A DNA stretch of 64,000 nucleotides from Pseudoxanthomonas koreensis_A (GCF_041890415.1 NZ_CP169056.1:2852001-2916000); one strand, 5' to 3'; numbered from the stretch's first letter, positions 17,650-27,312 are shown. Notes: generated by a model not told the origin, from the letters alone. A program made the numbers and translations.

Positions 17650-20600
17650 TCCCCGTCCTCCTGTTCGTAGCGCCGGGCCAGGCCAGCCAGCGACTCCGGA
17701 TCGATGCCGCCGTACACCGTGCCATCGCGTACCGCCAGGAACACCAGCATGGCCGCATCGGCGAAACGCAGCAGCGTGGCATCGTCGGCGAACGGATCGC
17801 AGCCGCGCAGCACCTGGCGCAGGGCGTCGCCCTGGCTTTCGGCAAAGCCGCCGCCGCTGCCGTGCCACTGCTTGATCGCCGCCTGCACGCCGCGCTCGGG
17901 GTTGGCTGCACTGCAGTACGCCCAGGCGCTGTAGGGCGCGTAGTACAGCGGCTCGCGCAGGCCCATGGCGCGCAGGGCGAGCAGTTCGCGCAGGGCGTCG
18001 CGGGCCTGCTCCGGCGGGATGTCCGCGCGCGTGTGGGGGCCGGGGCCTTCGCGGCCGGCGTCGAAGAATTCCACGAACGGCAGGTCGATGTTTGCAGCGC
18101 GCGCCAGCAGCCAGTCCAGGCCGTTGCGGATCACGCTGGGGCCGTTGGGCTTGCCGAAACGCAGGCGCGCGATGCCGTGCGGATAGACGTCCTGGATGCG
18201 GCCGTGCACGCGCACGCCGTCGATCTGCACTTCCGCCGGCAGCGAAACCGGCTCGGCATCGCCGCGCCACGTGGCGAAGGCGTCCAGCCATGGCGCCAGC
18301 AGTTCGCGCTGGTCGGCCAGCACGCGGCGCCCCGGCGCACCGGACGGCAGCAGGCCGCGTGCCCGCAGCGCGGCGTGGATGGCGGATTCGTCGCGTCCTC
18401 GCAGAAGTTCGTCGAACACTGCCCGCTGCAGATTGTTGCGTTCGAGCCCGGCACCCGGCGCAGCCAGCGGTTCCACATCCTCGCCCTGCTGTTCGATATC
18501 GACCAGGCGCATGCCCATGCGCGCGAGCAGCTCTTCGGCCGGGTGCAGCAGGAAGCGGCGCAGCGCGCTGATCGCAAGCTGCGGTTCGGCCTCGCCCGGC
18601 GTGAAGGGTTCACCGGCAAACCACGGCGGCAGCGGTACTCGCCTGTCGGCGGCGCCGGCTGCGGCCTGCTGCCACTGGGCGTGGTAGGAAAAACGACGCG
18701 GCTCGGCGACCGGGCCGAACGCGTCCGCCGAGAACGGCTGCAGCGGGTGGCGCACCACCAGCGCTTCGGCCACGTCGCCTGCCGCATCCGGGGCGTGCTG
18801 GTCCACGGCGGCGTCGATCAGTTCGGTCACCAGCACCGAGGGCTCGCGGCGGCTGCCGTCGCGCGGGTCGGCGCCCTGCCAGCTCACGTAGAACACGTCC
18901 TGGGCGGCGGTGAACAGCTGCAGGAACAGGAAGCGGTCGTCATCGCGGGTGGAGCGGTCGCCGGGGCGGCGGCGTTCGGTGCCCAGTTCGGCGGTGAGGC
19001 GATTGAGGCCGGGCGCCGAATCGCGGCGCGGGAACTGCGCATCGTTCATGCCCAGCACGCAGATCACCCGGAACGGCAGCAGCCGCATCGGCACCATGCG
19101 CGCGATGCTGACACCGCCGGTGAGCAGCGGTGCGCGCACGTCGGCCTGCGCCAGTACCTCGCCGAAGTGCGCGCGCACCGCCTCGGCCGGTACCGGCGCC
19201 TCGAAGCCGGCGCGGCGGGCGGTGGCGGCGAAGGCGTCGATAAGGCTGCGCAGCCGGTCCAGCGCGCGCGTGCCGGCCGGGGTGGATGGTGGCCGCGGCA
19301 GGAGCGCGTCGAGCAGTTCCAGCAGCCGCTCGCGCCATTGCGCCGGCGGCATCGCTTCGCCCAGCACCCTGGCGTTGCGGGCCAGCACCCGCAGCAGCCG
19401 CACCAGGGTATCGAGCGCGTCCAGTGCGCTGCCTTCCAGCGCAGGCAGCGGAGCGACGATGCGGCCGTCACTGGCCTGGATCAGCGCCTCGCTGCCGCTG
19501 GCGTGGCCCAGCAGCAGGCGGTCCAGGGCGAAGGCCCAGGTGTAGGCGTCGTCTTCGGGCGCATCGAAGCGGGTGCGATGCGCCGCGTCGATGCCCCAGC
19601 GCGTGCCGGCCGCCGTCAGCCAGGCCTGCAGGCGTTCAAGCGCGGGCGCATCCAGCCCATTGGCCTCGGCCAGCACCGGGCTGGCCAGCAGGTCCAGGGT
19701 TTCGTGCAGGCCGAAGCGCGACACCGGCAGCGCCAGCAGGCGCAGGAACACGTCGGCCAGCGGCTCGTTGGCCAGCGGGCTGGCGTCGGCCAGGGCGTAG
19801 GGAATGGCCTGGCCCGGCGCGGCGTCGCGCCCGCGGCCGCCGAACACCGCATCCAGGTACGGCAGGTAGGGATCGATGTCCGGCGCCAGCACCGCGACCT
19901 CGCGCGGCTGCAGCGGCGGATCGAAGCGGTCGTCGTCGAACAGCGCGCGCAGCTGGTCGCGCAGCACCTGCAGTTCGCGCAGGCGGGTGTGGCAGGCGTG
20001 CAGTTGCAGGCTGGGGTCGGTGCGGTCCACGGCCTCGCGCCGCGGCCAGCCCGGCGTGCCACGGCGGTGGAACAGGTCCGATTGCAGGCGTCGCAGCAGG
20101 CTGCCATGCAAGGCACCGCCGCCGCTGCCCGGATCGACATAGGCGTCCAGGTCGGCCGCGGCCTGGACCACCTCGTGGTCGCCGACCAGGCGCATGAAAT
20201 CGACGCCGGCCGCGCCCCAACCCTGCAGCAGCCTGTTCTCCGCTTCGACCCCGCCGGCCGCAGCGCCGGCCGCGCCACGCAGGCGTTGCAGGTCGCCCCA
20301 GTAGTCCTTGGCCGGCGACGGCACGAAGCAGTGCAGGGTGCCGACGCGGGCCTGGGTGGCGATCACGCGCAGCACGTCGGGCGAGACGTTGAGCGTGGCG
20401 AAGGCGCACAGCCGCGCCGGCAGGCCCGAGGGCAGCGGTGCGGTGGCGGCACCGTAGCGGTCCAGGTAGTGCTGGATGCGGCGCGCGCGATGTGGCCGTC
20501 CCTGGGCGACGCGGCGCCACAGGATGGCCTGCGGGTCGTCCGGATCGGCCCCGGCTTCCCAGCGCAGCAGCCAATCGCGGCGCCAGGCCTGGTACTTCTC

Positions 20601-21032
20601 GAACACCGCGCCCAGTTCGCGGGCCAGCGACCAGGCGCGCAGCGGATCGTCGCCGCCCACGTGCGCGGCGATGGCCGCCAGCGCGGGCCGGGCAAGCAGG
20701 TCGGCGTCGGTCAGCGCGGCGTACAGGTGCCATTGCAGGGCGGTGGCGTCGAGTTCGGCGCCTTCGGCCGCATCGGCCGGCAGGTTGGCCGCCAGCGCCT
20801 TGCCGACGAATTCGCCCGGGGTGAGGAACGCGATGTTGGCGACCACGCCGTGCTCGGCCGCCAGCGTGGCCTGCAGCCAGCGGCGCATCGCCACCTGCGG
20901 GATCAGCACCACGTCCGGCGCCAGCAGCGGCTGTCCCGGCGCGGGATCGCGCAGGATCCGGGCCAGGATGCCGGCCAGCACCTCCAGCGAGTTGGCGTGG
21001 TACAGGCGGAAGTCGGGCGACGCGGCGGACAT
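17646..21032 (-). CDS. recC: RecBCD exonuclease V, RecC subunit (Chi recognition)
   Basis: First gene of the operon, about 1128 residues, the usual RecC length. It matches RecC in its N-terminus (RLYHANSLEVLAGILARIL), in MNDAQFPRRD around the middle, and in FLFLQLFTAAQDVFYVSW. RecC is a helicase-like subunit without an ATPase site that splits the strands and reads Chi. The start is either ATG 21032 or the GTG directly before it (21035); no clear ribosome site favours one. It is divergent from the phosphate transporter gene over 159 bases, which must hold promoters for both. Confidence 0.96.
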   Translation of the reverse strand: MSAASPDFRLYHANSLEVLAGILARILRDPAPGQPLLAPDVVLIPQVAMRRWLQATLAAEHGVVANIAFLTPGEFVGKALAANLPADAAEGAELDATALQWHLYAALTDADLLARPALAAIAAHVGGDDPLRAWSLARELGAVFEKYQAWRRDWLLRWEAGADPDDPQAILWRRVAQGRPHRARRIQHYLDRYGAATAPLPSGLPARLCAFATLNVSPDVLRVIATQARVGTLHCFVPSPAKDYWGDLQRLRGAAGAAAGGVEAENRLLQGWGAAGVDFMRLVGDHEVVQAAADLDAYVDPGSGGGALHGSLLRRLQSDLFHRRGTPGWPRREAVDRTDPSLQLHACHTRLRELQVLRDQLRALFDDDRFDPPLQPREVAVLAPDIDPYLPYLDAVFGGRGRDAAPGQAIPYALADASPLANEPLADVFLRLLALPVSRFGLHETLDLLASPVLAEANGLDAPALERLQAWLTAAGTRWGIDAAHRTRFDAPEDDAYTWAFALDRLLLGHASGSEALIQASDGRIVAPLPALEGSALDALDTLVRLLRVLARNARVLGEAMPPAQWRERLLELLDALLPRPPSTPAGTRALDRLRSLIDAFAATARRAGFEAPVPAEAVRAHFGEVLAQADVRAPLLTGGVSIARMVPMRLLPFRVICVLGMNDAQFPRRDSAPGLNRLTAELGTERRRPGDRSTRDDDRFLFLQLFTAAQDVFYVSWQGADPRDGSRREPSVLVTELIDAAVDQHAPDAAGDVAEALVVRHPLQPFSADAFGPVAEPRRFSYHAQWQQAAAGAADRRVPLPPWFAGEPFTPGEAEPQLAISALRRFLLHPAEELLARMGMRLVDIEQQGEDVEPLAAPGAGLERNNLQRAVFDELLRGRDESAIHAALRARGLLPSGAPGRRVLADQRELLAPWLDAFATWRGDAEPVSLPAEVQIDGVRVHGRIQDVYPHGIARLRFGKPNGPSVIRNGLDWLLARAANIDLPFVEFFDAGREGPGPHTRADIPPEQARDALRELLALRAMGLREPLYYAPYSAWAYCSAANPERGVQAAIKQWHGSGGGFAESQGDALRQVLRGCDPFADDATLLRFADAAMLVFLAVRDGTVYGGIDPESLAGLARRYEQEDGE

Positions 21033-21191
21033 CACCCCATCTTGCCGCAGCCGCGCTCACCGCGTGCGACGGAAAGGCAACATGCCTGCACGCAACCGCG
21101 CCGCACACCTCGGCACGACCGGCCGCGCCGCAGGCCGGTGGGACTGCCGCGCCCGGGCAGGGATAATCCCCGATCCACCCTGGATGCCGCG

Positions 21192-23030
21192 ATGCCCACG
21201 CCTGCCCGCAACCTGCGTCTGTTCCTGGCCCTGGCCGCTGCCGCGGGACTGGGTTGGCTGTTCTGGAACAACGCCGGGTGGATGCACCTGTGCGCGGGCC
21301 TGGCACTGTTCCTGTTCGGCATGCAGTGCCTGGAGGAAGGGTTGCGGCAACTGGCCGGCGGCCGCCTGGAACGGTTGCTGGCACGCAGCACCGGCACGCC
21401 CGTGCGCGGGTTGTTGTTCGGCATCGCCGGCACCACCGTGCTGCAGTCAAGCACCCTGGTGTCGCTGTTGACCATTGCCTTCATCGGCTCCGGGCTGATC
21501 CAGCTGGCGGGCGGCATCGCGGTGATCTTCGGCGCCAACCTGGGCGCGACCACCGGCATCTGGCTGCTGGCGCTGGCCGGGCAGGACCTGAGCCTGTCGC
21601 CGCTGGCGCTGCCGCTGCTGGTGTTCGGGGTGCTGGGCGGGCTGGCCGGTGCGCCCGGCAAGGCCGCCGGCCGGGTGGTGCTGGGCGTGGCCTTCATCTT
21701 CCTGGGCATCGACCAGCTCAAGGACGGGTTCGGCCAGGTCGGTGGCGGCCTGGACCTGGCCACGGTGCAGGACGCAGGCGCGGCCGGCACCCTGCTGTGG
21801 GTGCTGGCCGGGCTGGCGATCACGGTGGTCCTGCAATCCAGCCATGCCACCTTGATGCTGACCCTGGCCGCGCTGGCCGGCGGCCAGCTGCAGCTGGAAC
21901 AGAGCCTGGCCCTGGCGATCGGCTCGAACGTGGGCAGCAGCGTGAGCACCGCCGCGGTCGGCATGCTGGGCGGCAATCGCAGCGGACAGCGGCTGGCGCT
22001 GGCGCACGCGCTGTTCAACGTGACCACCGCGCTGGTGGCGCTGCTGTTGCTGGTGCCGTTGACCTGGATGGTGCACGCGCTGACCGGGCTGGCCGGCTTC
22101 GGCGACAACGCGCTGCTGCAGCTGGCGCTGTTCCACACCCTGTTCAACGCCAGCGGCGTGGCCCTGTTCTGGCCCTGGCAGCGGCAACTTGAAGCGCTGC
22201 TGCTGCGCGTGCTGCCGGAACGCCGCGACCCGGCGATGCCGACCGCCGCCACGCATGGCGACGCATCGGAGGTGGCACGGATCCACGCACGCCATCTCAG
22301 CGGCCCGGCGCTGGAATCGGCCGACGCCGCCGCCGCCGCGGTGGCGCTGGAGCTGCGCCACCTGGGCCAGCTGAGCCTGGAGGTGATCTGCCAGGCGCTG
22401 TGCCTGCCAGCCGCACAGCTGACCGCGGCCGTGCCCGACCAGGCCCTGCTGCGCAGCGCGCCGGCCGAAGGCGCGTGCTTCGACGCCGAGCTGCTCTACC
22501 AGCAGCGGGTCAAGGGCGTGTACGGCGACCTGTTGGCCTTCATGAGCCGGCTGGAGCTGCCGCTGGACGAGGAACACCAGCGCTTCTGGGCCGGCAGCCA
22601 GATGGCCGCGCTGCAGATGGTCAACGCGGTCAAGAGCACCAAGCACCTGCAGAAGAACCTGCGCCTGCGCCTGCACGGGCCGGACACCGCGGCGCGCGCG
22701 GCCTACATGGACCTGCGTGCGCACCTGTTCGGCCAGATCCGCGCCATGCACCAGCTGGGCCGCGACGTGGGCGCCGACACCGCCACCGAAGCGGTACGCC
22801 TGGAAGCACTGGACCGGGAGGCCGAGGCCTTCCATGCGCGCTTCCGCCACGCGCTGTTCCAGCAGGTGCGGCAGGGCGTGTTCGACGGCCTGGACGCCGG
22901 CTCGCTGCTCAACGACCTGGGCTACGCCGAGCAGATCCATCGCAGCCTGCGCCAGGTGTTCGCCTTTGCCGAAGAGCCGGGTTCGCTGCAACGGCTGCGC
23001 CAGCTGGCCGGGGACGCTGCGCCCCGGTAG
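21192..23030 (+). CDS. Na/phosphate cotransporter family protein with PhoU-like tail
   Basis: Inner-membrane protein of 612 residues. Two inverted Na/Pi-cotransporter repeats are visible, each with the signature QSS motif (TTVLQSSTLVSLLT near residue 80 and VVLQSSHATLML near 215), within about eight to nine transmembrane helices up to residue 330. The remaining 280 residues are a soluble helical domain resembling the PhoU-like tail of YjbB/NptA-type proteins. The likely role is sodium-coupled phosphate movement, or phosphate efflux as described for YjbB. Start at ATG 21192 gives the first hydrophobic helix directly. Monocistronic. Confidence 0.88.
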   Translation: MPTPARNLRLFLALAAAAGLGWLFWNNAGWMHLCAGLALFLFGMQCLEEGLRQLAGGRLERLLARSTGTPVRGLLFGIAGTTVLQSSTLVSLLTIAFIGSGLIQLAGGIAVIFGANLGATTGIWLLALAGQDLSLSPLALPLLVFGVLGGLAGAPGKAAGRVVLGVAFIFLGIDQLKDGFGQVGGGLDLATVQDAGAAGTLLWVLAGLAITVVLQSSHATLMLTLAALAGGQLQLEQSLALAIGSNVGSSVSTAAVGMLGGNRSGQRLALAHALFNVTTALVALLLLVPLTWMVHALTGLAGFGDNALLQLALFHTLFNASGVALFWPWQRQLEALLLRVLPERRDPAMPTAATHGDASEVARIHARHLSGPALESADAAAAAVALELRHLGQLSLEVICQALCLPAAQLTAAVPDQALLRSAPAEGACFDAELLYQQRVKGVYGDLLAFMSRLELPLDEEHQRFWAGSQMAALQMVNAVKSTKHLQKNLRLRLHGPDTAARAAYMDLRAHLFGQIRAMHQLGRDVGADTATEAVRLEALDREAEAFHARFRHALFQQVRQGVFDGLDAGSLLNDLGYAEQIHRSLRQVFAFAEEPGSLQRLRQLAGDAAPR

Positions 23031-23060
23031 CACCGATCGACCCGGCAGGCGGCGGCAAAC

Positions 23061-23078
23061 CCTGCGTGACGACGCAGG
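23061..23078 (+). terminator. Small stem-loop after the Na/Pi transporter
   Basis: CCTGCGT (23061-23067) pairs with ACGCAGG (23072-23078) over a 4-base loop, 30 bases after the stop codon. No T-run; weak terminator candidate. Confidence 0.35.
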
Positions 23079-23155
23079 TACCGGCAATGGTCCTGCGGGG
23101 CGATGAGCCGCGCGCGACAGGGACATTCCTGTACTGGCCGGTTCAATCGATAGGT

Positions 23156-23161
23156 TAAGAT
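23156..23161 (+). promoter_or_regulatory. Candidate -10 box for the mla operon
   Basis: TAAGAT sits in the only AT-rich patch of the 197-base gap before mlaF. It matches TATAAT at four of six positions. No convincing -35 box was found 17 bases upstream. Confidence 0.3.
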
Positions 23162-23227
23162 TCAGTCTTGCGTGCGCATGATGCGCCGCTTGCGACCTTT
23201 ACATCGCCAAGGACAGCACGCCGCCCC

Positions 23228-24034
23228 ATGCCCGCCTCCAACGCCAATGCCGTCGTGCTCGATGGAGTCCGCCTGGACCGCGGCGGGCGCGTCATCCTGC
23301 GCGACGTCGACCTGCGCGTGGCGCGTGGCAGCATCACCGCCGTTCTCGGCCCGTCGGGCACCGGCAAGTCCACCCTGCTGGCCGCGCTGACCGGCGAGCT
23401 GGCCCCGGTGGCCGGCCAGGTGCAGGTGTTCGGCCAGCCGGTGCCGCGCAGTGCGCGTGCGCTGCTGGAGATGCGCAAGGGCATCGGCGTGCTGCTGCAG
23501 GGCAATGGCCTGCTGACCGACCTGACCGCAGCCGAGAACGTGGCCCTGCCGTTGCGCACGCACGCGCGCCTGCCCGAGCCGGTGCTGCAACGGCTGGTGG
23601 CGATGAAGCTCAACGCCGTGGGCCTGCGCGATGTCGCCGGCCTGTATCCGCGCGAACTGTCCGGCGGCATGGCCCGGCGCGTGGCCCTGGCCCGCGCGCT
23701 GGCGCTGGATCCGCCGCTGATGCTCTACGACGAGCCGTTGACCGGCCTGGACCCCATTGCATCGGGCGTGATCACCAGCCTGATCCGGCGCCTGTCGCGC
23801 AGCCTGGGGCTGACCAGCATCATCGTCTCCCACCACGTGCGCGAAACCCTGCCCATCGCCGACCAGGCGGTGGTGGTGGCCAACGGCGGCATCGTGTTCG
23901 ACGGCACCCCGGCGCAACTGGAAGCCAGCGAGGACCCGCTGCTGCGCCAGTTCCTGCGCGGCGAGCCGGATGGGCCGATTCCGTTCGAGGGCAACCCGCG
24001 CGCCGGCGCTTCGACACCCGTGGAGGCCGCCTGA
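23228..24034 (+). CDS. mlaF: Mla phospholipid transport ATPase MlaF
   Basis: Cytoplasmic ATPase of the MlaFEDB complex that moves phospholipids between the inner membrane and MlaC. It has 268 residues. Walker A is GPSGTGKS near 40-47, the ABC signature is LSGGMARRVALARAL, and Walker B is LMLYDEPLTGLDP. The start ATG 23228 gives the usual MlaF N-terminus; an in-frame TTG at 23168 would add 20 unusual residues. First gene of a six-gene operon. Its stop codon overlaps the mlaE start (TGATG). Confidence 0.95.
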   Translation: MPASNANAVVLDGVRLDRGGRVILRDVDLRVARGSITAVLGPSGTGKSTLLAALTGELAPVAGQVQVFGQPVPRSARALLEMRKGIGVLLQGNGLLTDLTAAENVALPLRTHARLPEPVLQRLVAMKLNAVGLRDVAGLYPRELSGGMARRVALARALALDPPLMLYDEPLTGLDPIASGVITSLIRRLSRSLGLTSIIVSHHVRETLPIADQAVVVANGGIVFDGTPAQLEASEDPLLRQFLRGEPDGPIPFEGNPRAGASTPVEAA

Positions 24035-24783
24035 TGGCCATGGTCGCCAGCCTGCAGTCGCTGGGCCGCGCCGGCCTGTTCTCGTTGTCGGTGCTGCGCG
24101 CCTCGCTGCCCACCGGCGGGTTCTTTGCCGAACTGGTGCGCGAGATCTACAAGGTCGGTGGGCGCTCGCTGCCGATCATTGCGGTGGGCGGCGCGTTCGT
24201 CGGGCTGGTGCTGACCCTGCAGGGCTACCGCACCCTGACCACCTTCGGCGCGGCCGACGCGCTGTCCACCCTGCTGGGGCTTTCGCTGTACCGCGAGCTG
24301 GGGCCGGTGCTGACCGCGCTGCTGTTCATCGGGCGCGCAGGCAGTTCCATCGCCGCCGAGTTGGGCCTGATGCGCGCCACCGACCAGATCAAGGCGCTGG
24401 AACTGATGGCCATCGATCCGGTGGCCAAGGCGGTGGCGCCACGGTTCTGGGCGGCGGTGCTGTGCGTGCCGCTGCTGACCGGTTTCTTCTGCTCGATGGC
24501 GATCAGCGCCAGCTGGTTCGAGGCGGTCAAGGTGCTGGGCCTGGACAACGGCACGTTCTGGGCCGCGCTGCAGGGCAGCGTGGATTTCTGGGACGATTTC
24601 GGCGTGGCCCTGCTCAAGTCGGCCGTGTTCGGCGGCGTGGCCGCGCTGGTGGCCTCGTATGTCGGCTTCCATGCCGAGCCCACCATCGAGGGCACCTCGG
24701 TGGCCACCACCCGCGCGGTGGTCAACGCCTCGCTGCTGGTGCTGATGCTCAACTTCGTGATGTCGGCTCTGCTGTTCCAATAA
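24034..24783 (+). CDS. mlaE: Mla phospholipid transport permease MlaE
   Basis: Membrane subunit of the Mla ABC complex, 249 residues with about five to six hydrophobic helices. The family signature is clear: IIAVGGAFVGLVLTLQGY, then LYRELGPVLTALLFIGRAGSSIAAELG, and EALELMAIDPV-like residues (IKALELMAIDPVAKAVAPR). Coupled to mlaF by overlap. Confidence 0.96.
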   Translation: MAMVASLQSLGRAGLFSLSVLRASLPTGGFFAELVREIYKVGGRSLPIIAVGGAFVGLVLTLQGYRTLTTFGAADALSTLLGLSLYRELGPVLTALLFIGRAGSSIAAELGLMRATDQIKALELMAIDPVAKAVAPRFWAAVLCVPLLTGFFCSMAISASWFEAVKVLGLDNGTFWAALQGSVDFWDDFGVALLKSAVFGGVAALVASYVGFHAEPTIEGTSVATTRAVVNASLLVLMLNFVMSALLFQ

Positions 24784-24793
24784 GGAATTCCCC

Positions 24794-25309
24794 ATGGCAA
24801 TCCGTGGTCCCAGGCTTGAATTCGCGGTCGGCGCCTTCCTCGTGCTGGCGCTGGCATCGCTGCTGGTGCTGGCCTTCGCCTCGACCAACCGCCAGTTCGG
24901 CATCGGCGGCGGCAGCTACCCGCTGGTGGCCCGCTTCTCCAACCTGGGCCAGCTGCGGCTGCAGGCGCCGGTGAAGATCGGTGGCGTGGTCGTGGGCCGG
25001 GTGCAGGATGTGGAACTGGATCCGGTGCGCTTCGACTCGATCGTCACCCTGGCCATCGACGAGCGCTATGCCGAGCTGCCGGCCGACACCTCCGCCGGCA
25101 TCTTCACCAGCGGCCTGCTGGGCGAGAGCTACATCGGCCTGCAACCCGGCGGCGACCCCGAGGTGCTGCAGCCGGGCGACGAGATCGCGTTCACCCAGCC
25201 GGCAATCGACCTGATCCAGCTGGTCGGCAAGTACATGTTCGGTGGCGGCCCCGGTGCCGCCGCGTCGTCCCCTCCCCCCCCGCAGCCCGTGGAAGAACCA
25301 CTGCCATGA
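24794..25309 (+). CDS. mlaD: Mla phospholipid transport substrate-binding protein MlaD (MCE domain)
   Basis: Inner-membrane-anchored, periplasmic MCE protein of 171 residues that forms a hexameric ring over MlaE. One N-terminal transmembrane helix (FAVGAFLVLALASLLVLAF) precedes the MCE domain, which opens with YPLVARFSNLGQLRLQAPVKIGGV and includes LLGESYIGLQPG. The C-terminal tail is proline-rich (SSPPPPQPVEEPLP). AAGGAATT at 24782 gives a plausible ribosome site. It overlaps mlaC by four bases. Confidence 0.95.
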   Translation: MAIRGPRLEFAVGAFLVLALASLLVLAFASTNRQFGIGGGSYPLVARFSNLGQLRLQAPVKIGGVVVGRVQDVELDPVRFDSIVTLAIDERYAELPADTSAGIFTSGLLGESYIGLQPGGDPEVLQPGDEIAFTQPAIDLIQLVGKYMFGGGPGAAASSPPPPQPVEEPLP

Positions 25310-25950
25310 AATCCCTGATCCTGTCCCTCGCCCTGGCCATGCCGCTGCTGGCAACCGTGCCCGGCCACGCCCAGGCCCAGCAGGCCGCCGCAACCGCAGC
25401 GCCGGGCAAGCTGGTGGTCGACAACGGCACCCGCATCCTGGCCACGCTGCAACAGCGTCGCGCCGAATTCCAGAAGGACCAGGCCGCACTCAAGGCGTTC
25501 ATCGACGGCGAGCTGCGCACCAGCTTCGACCGCGAGTACGCCGCGCGCCTGGTGCTGGGCGTGCATGGCCGCGGCGCCAGCGACGCCGACGTGAAGCTGT
25601 TCGCCGACGCGATGGCCGACAACCTGATGCAGCGCTACGGCACCGCGCTGCTCAGCTTCGAAGGCAAGCCGCGCATCCGCCTGAAGTCGGAAACTCCGCT
25701 GCCCGGAAACCGGGGCGTGAAGGTCGCCACCGAACTGTTGCGCGATGGCGCCGACCCGATCCCGGTGGACTACTACGTGCGCAACAACGGCGGCTGGAAG
25801 ATCTTCGATGTGATGGTGGAAGGCGTGTCCTACGTGCAGACCTTCCGCAGCCAGTTCGACGGCCCGCTGCGGCAGAAGTCCATCGCCCAGGTGGCAGCCG
25901 AGCTGCGCAACGGCAGCCTGCAATCCGCGCCGGCCGATGGCGCCCGCTGA
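25306..25950 (+). CDS. mlaC: Periplasmic phospholipid shuttle MlaC
   Basis: Soluble periplasmic carrier (214 residues) that ferries phospholipid between MlaA at the outer membrane and MlaFEDB. The signal peptide is MKSLILSLALAMPLLATVPGHAQA. The rest fits the MlaC/Ttg2D fold, with FDREYAARLVLG in the N-terminal half and VDYYVRNNGGWKIFDVMVEGVSYV in the C-terminal half. The last 14 bases overlap mlaB. Confidence 0.94.
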   Translation: MKSLILSLALAMPLLATVPGHAQAQQAAATAAPGKLVVDNGTRILATLQQRRAEFQKDQAALKAFIDGELRTSFDREYAARLVLGVHGRGASDADVKLFADAMADNLMQRYGTALLSFEGKPRIRLKSETPLPGNRGVKVATELLRDGADPIPVDYYVRNNGGWKIFDVMVEGVSYVQTFRSQFDGPLRQKSIAQVAAELRNGSLQSAPADGAR

Positions 25951-26251
25951 CCCGGCCGCCGGCCTGCGCCGCGACGGCGCAGTGCTGCACGTGCACGGTC
26001 GCCTGGACCGCGCTGCGGCGCGCGCGCTGTGGCCGGTCGCGTCGCTTCTGCCGGCCGGCGTGGAAACGCTGGACCTGGCCGGCATCAACGCGCTGGACAG
26101 CGCGGGCCTGGCCCTGCTGGCGGAGCTGGTCGCGCGCATCGCCGCCACCGGTGCCCGCCCGCAGGTGGTCGGCGACCCGCCCGGCCTGGCTGAACTGCGC
26201 GCCGCTTACCGGATGGACCCCACTCTCGATTTCGCAGGAGCGTCCCGATGA
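25937..26251 (+). CDS. mlaB: STAS-domain protein MlaB
   Basis: A 104-residue STAS-domain protein, the small cytoplasmic regulator that binds MlaF. The core LDLAGINALDSAGLALLAELV carries the conserved D-S pair of STAS proteins. It overlaps mlaC by 14 bases and its stop overlaps the mlaA start (ATGA), so the whole operon appears translationally coupled. Assignment rests on fold plus position; sequence identity between MlaB proteins is low. Confidence 0.88.
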   Translation: MAPADPAAGLRRDGAVLHVHGRLDRAAARALWPVASLLPAGVETLDLAGINALDSAGLALLAELVARIAATGARPQVVGDPPGLAELRAAYRMDPTLDFAGASR

Positions 26252-27273
26252 TCCGTTTCCTGACCGGTGCCGTGTTGCCGGCCATGCTGCTGGCCGCGTG
26301 TGCCAGCGCGCCGCGCCAGGCTGCCGAACCCGGTGGTGCAGCGGCGCCCGCGTCGGTGGCGGTGACACACGCCGGGCCGGCTGCGACCGCTGAACTGCAG
26401 CCGCCCGAAGCAGCACCCGCCGCGGCACCCGCGCATTCCGATCAGGCCCTTCCCACGGACGCAACCGCGGATGCAACTGCCGCACCCGGCGATGCCACGG
26501 ACGCCGAGGCCGACTTCGCCGCGCTCTACGGCGCACCGGCCGACATCACCGTTGATGGCAATGGCGGCAACGCGCGCCCGGCATACGATCCGTGGGAACC
26601 GATGAACCGCCGGGTCCATGCGTTCAACAACGCGGTGGATCGCGCGATCGCCAGGCCACTGGCCACCGCTTACGTGGCCGTGGTGCCACAGCCGCTGCGC
26701 CTGGGCGTGAGCAATTTCTTCGACAACCTCGGCTCGCCGGTGACCTTCGTCAACCAGCTGCTGCAGGGCCGTCCGCGCGATGCGGCACAGACCCTGGGCC
26801 GGTTCCTGGTCAACTCCACGCTCGGTATCGGCGGCCTGTTCGACCCGGCCAGCGACCTGAAGATGAAGCGCCGGCGCGAGGACTTCGGCCAGACCCTGGG
26901 TACCTGGGGCTGGCGCCAGTCGCGCTACGTGGAAGTGCCGTTCTTCGGCCCTCGCACGGTGCGCGACGTACTGGGCCTGGGTGCCGACGCACCGCTGTCA
27001 CCGGTGCGGCAGATCGACGAGGACGCGGTGCGCATCGGCCTGCAGGGCCTGCAACTGGTGGACACCCGCGTGCGCCTGCTGTCGCTGGACGCACTGCGCG
27101 ACGCCGCCCCGGACGAGTACGCGATGACCCGCGACGCATGGCTGCAACGGCGTAACTACATGATCGACTCCGATCGCCGCCATCACGACGACGAAGACCT
27201 GCCCGACTACCTCATCGATCCCGCGCACGATCCCACCGTGCCGGCGGGGGCCATGCCGATCCCGGGCGGCTGA
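26248..27273 (+). CDS. mlaA: Outer-membrane lipoprotein MlaA (VacJ)
   Basis: Outer-membrane component that removes mislocalised phospholipids from the outer leaflet. The 341-residue lipoprotein has lipobox LAAC (C at about 18), a long Ala/Pro/Thr-rich linker to about residue 110, then the VacJ domain starting YDPWEPMNRRVHAFNNAVDR, with VSNFFDNLGSPVTFVNQLLQ and RFLVNSTLGIGGLFDPAS. The linker is much longer than in E. coli MlaA, but this is common in Xanthomonadaceae. In E. coli mlaA is unlinked to mlaFEDCB; here it is the last gene of the operon. The C-terminal tail is His/Asp-rich. Confidence 0.95.
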   Translation: MIRFLTGAVLPAMLLAACASAPRQAAEPGGAAAPASVAVTHAGPAATAELQPPEAAPAAAPAHSDQALPTDATADATAAPGDATDAEADFAALYGAPADITVDGNGGNARPAYDPWEPMNRRVHAFNNAVDRAIARPLATAYVAVVPQPLRLGVSNFFDNLGSPVTFVNQLLQGRPRDAAQTLGRFLVNSTLGIGGLFDPASDLKMKRRREDFGQTLGTWGWRQSRYVEVPFFGPRTVRDVLGLGADAPLSPVRQIDEDAVRIGLQGLQLVDTRVRLLSLDALRDAAPDEYAMTRDAWLQRRNYMIDSDRRHHDDEDLPDYLIDPAHDPTVPAGAMPIPGG

Positions 27274-27312
27274 ACTCCCGCGCCTTTCGTCGTACCAGGG
27301 AATGCCTCAACG

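Noticed and set aside
13999..17670. A 1223-codon open frame on the plus strand opposite recB
   Set aside because: It mirrors recB, has no recognisable domain and owes its length to the high G+C content; the minus strand has clear helicase motifs.
17613..21191. Upstream extension of the phosphate-transporter frame to 17613
   Set aside because: This part is antisense to recC; the transporter's first helix and homologous N-terminus begin at 21192.
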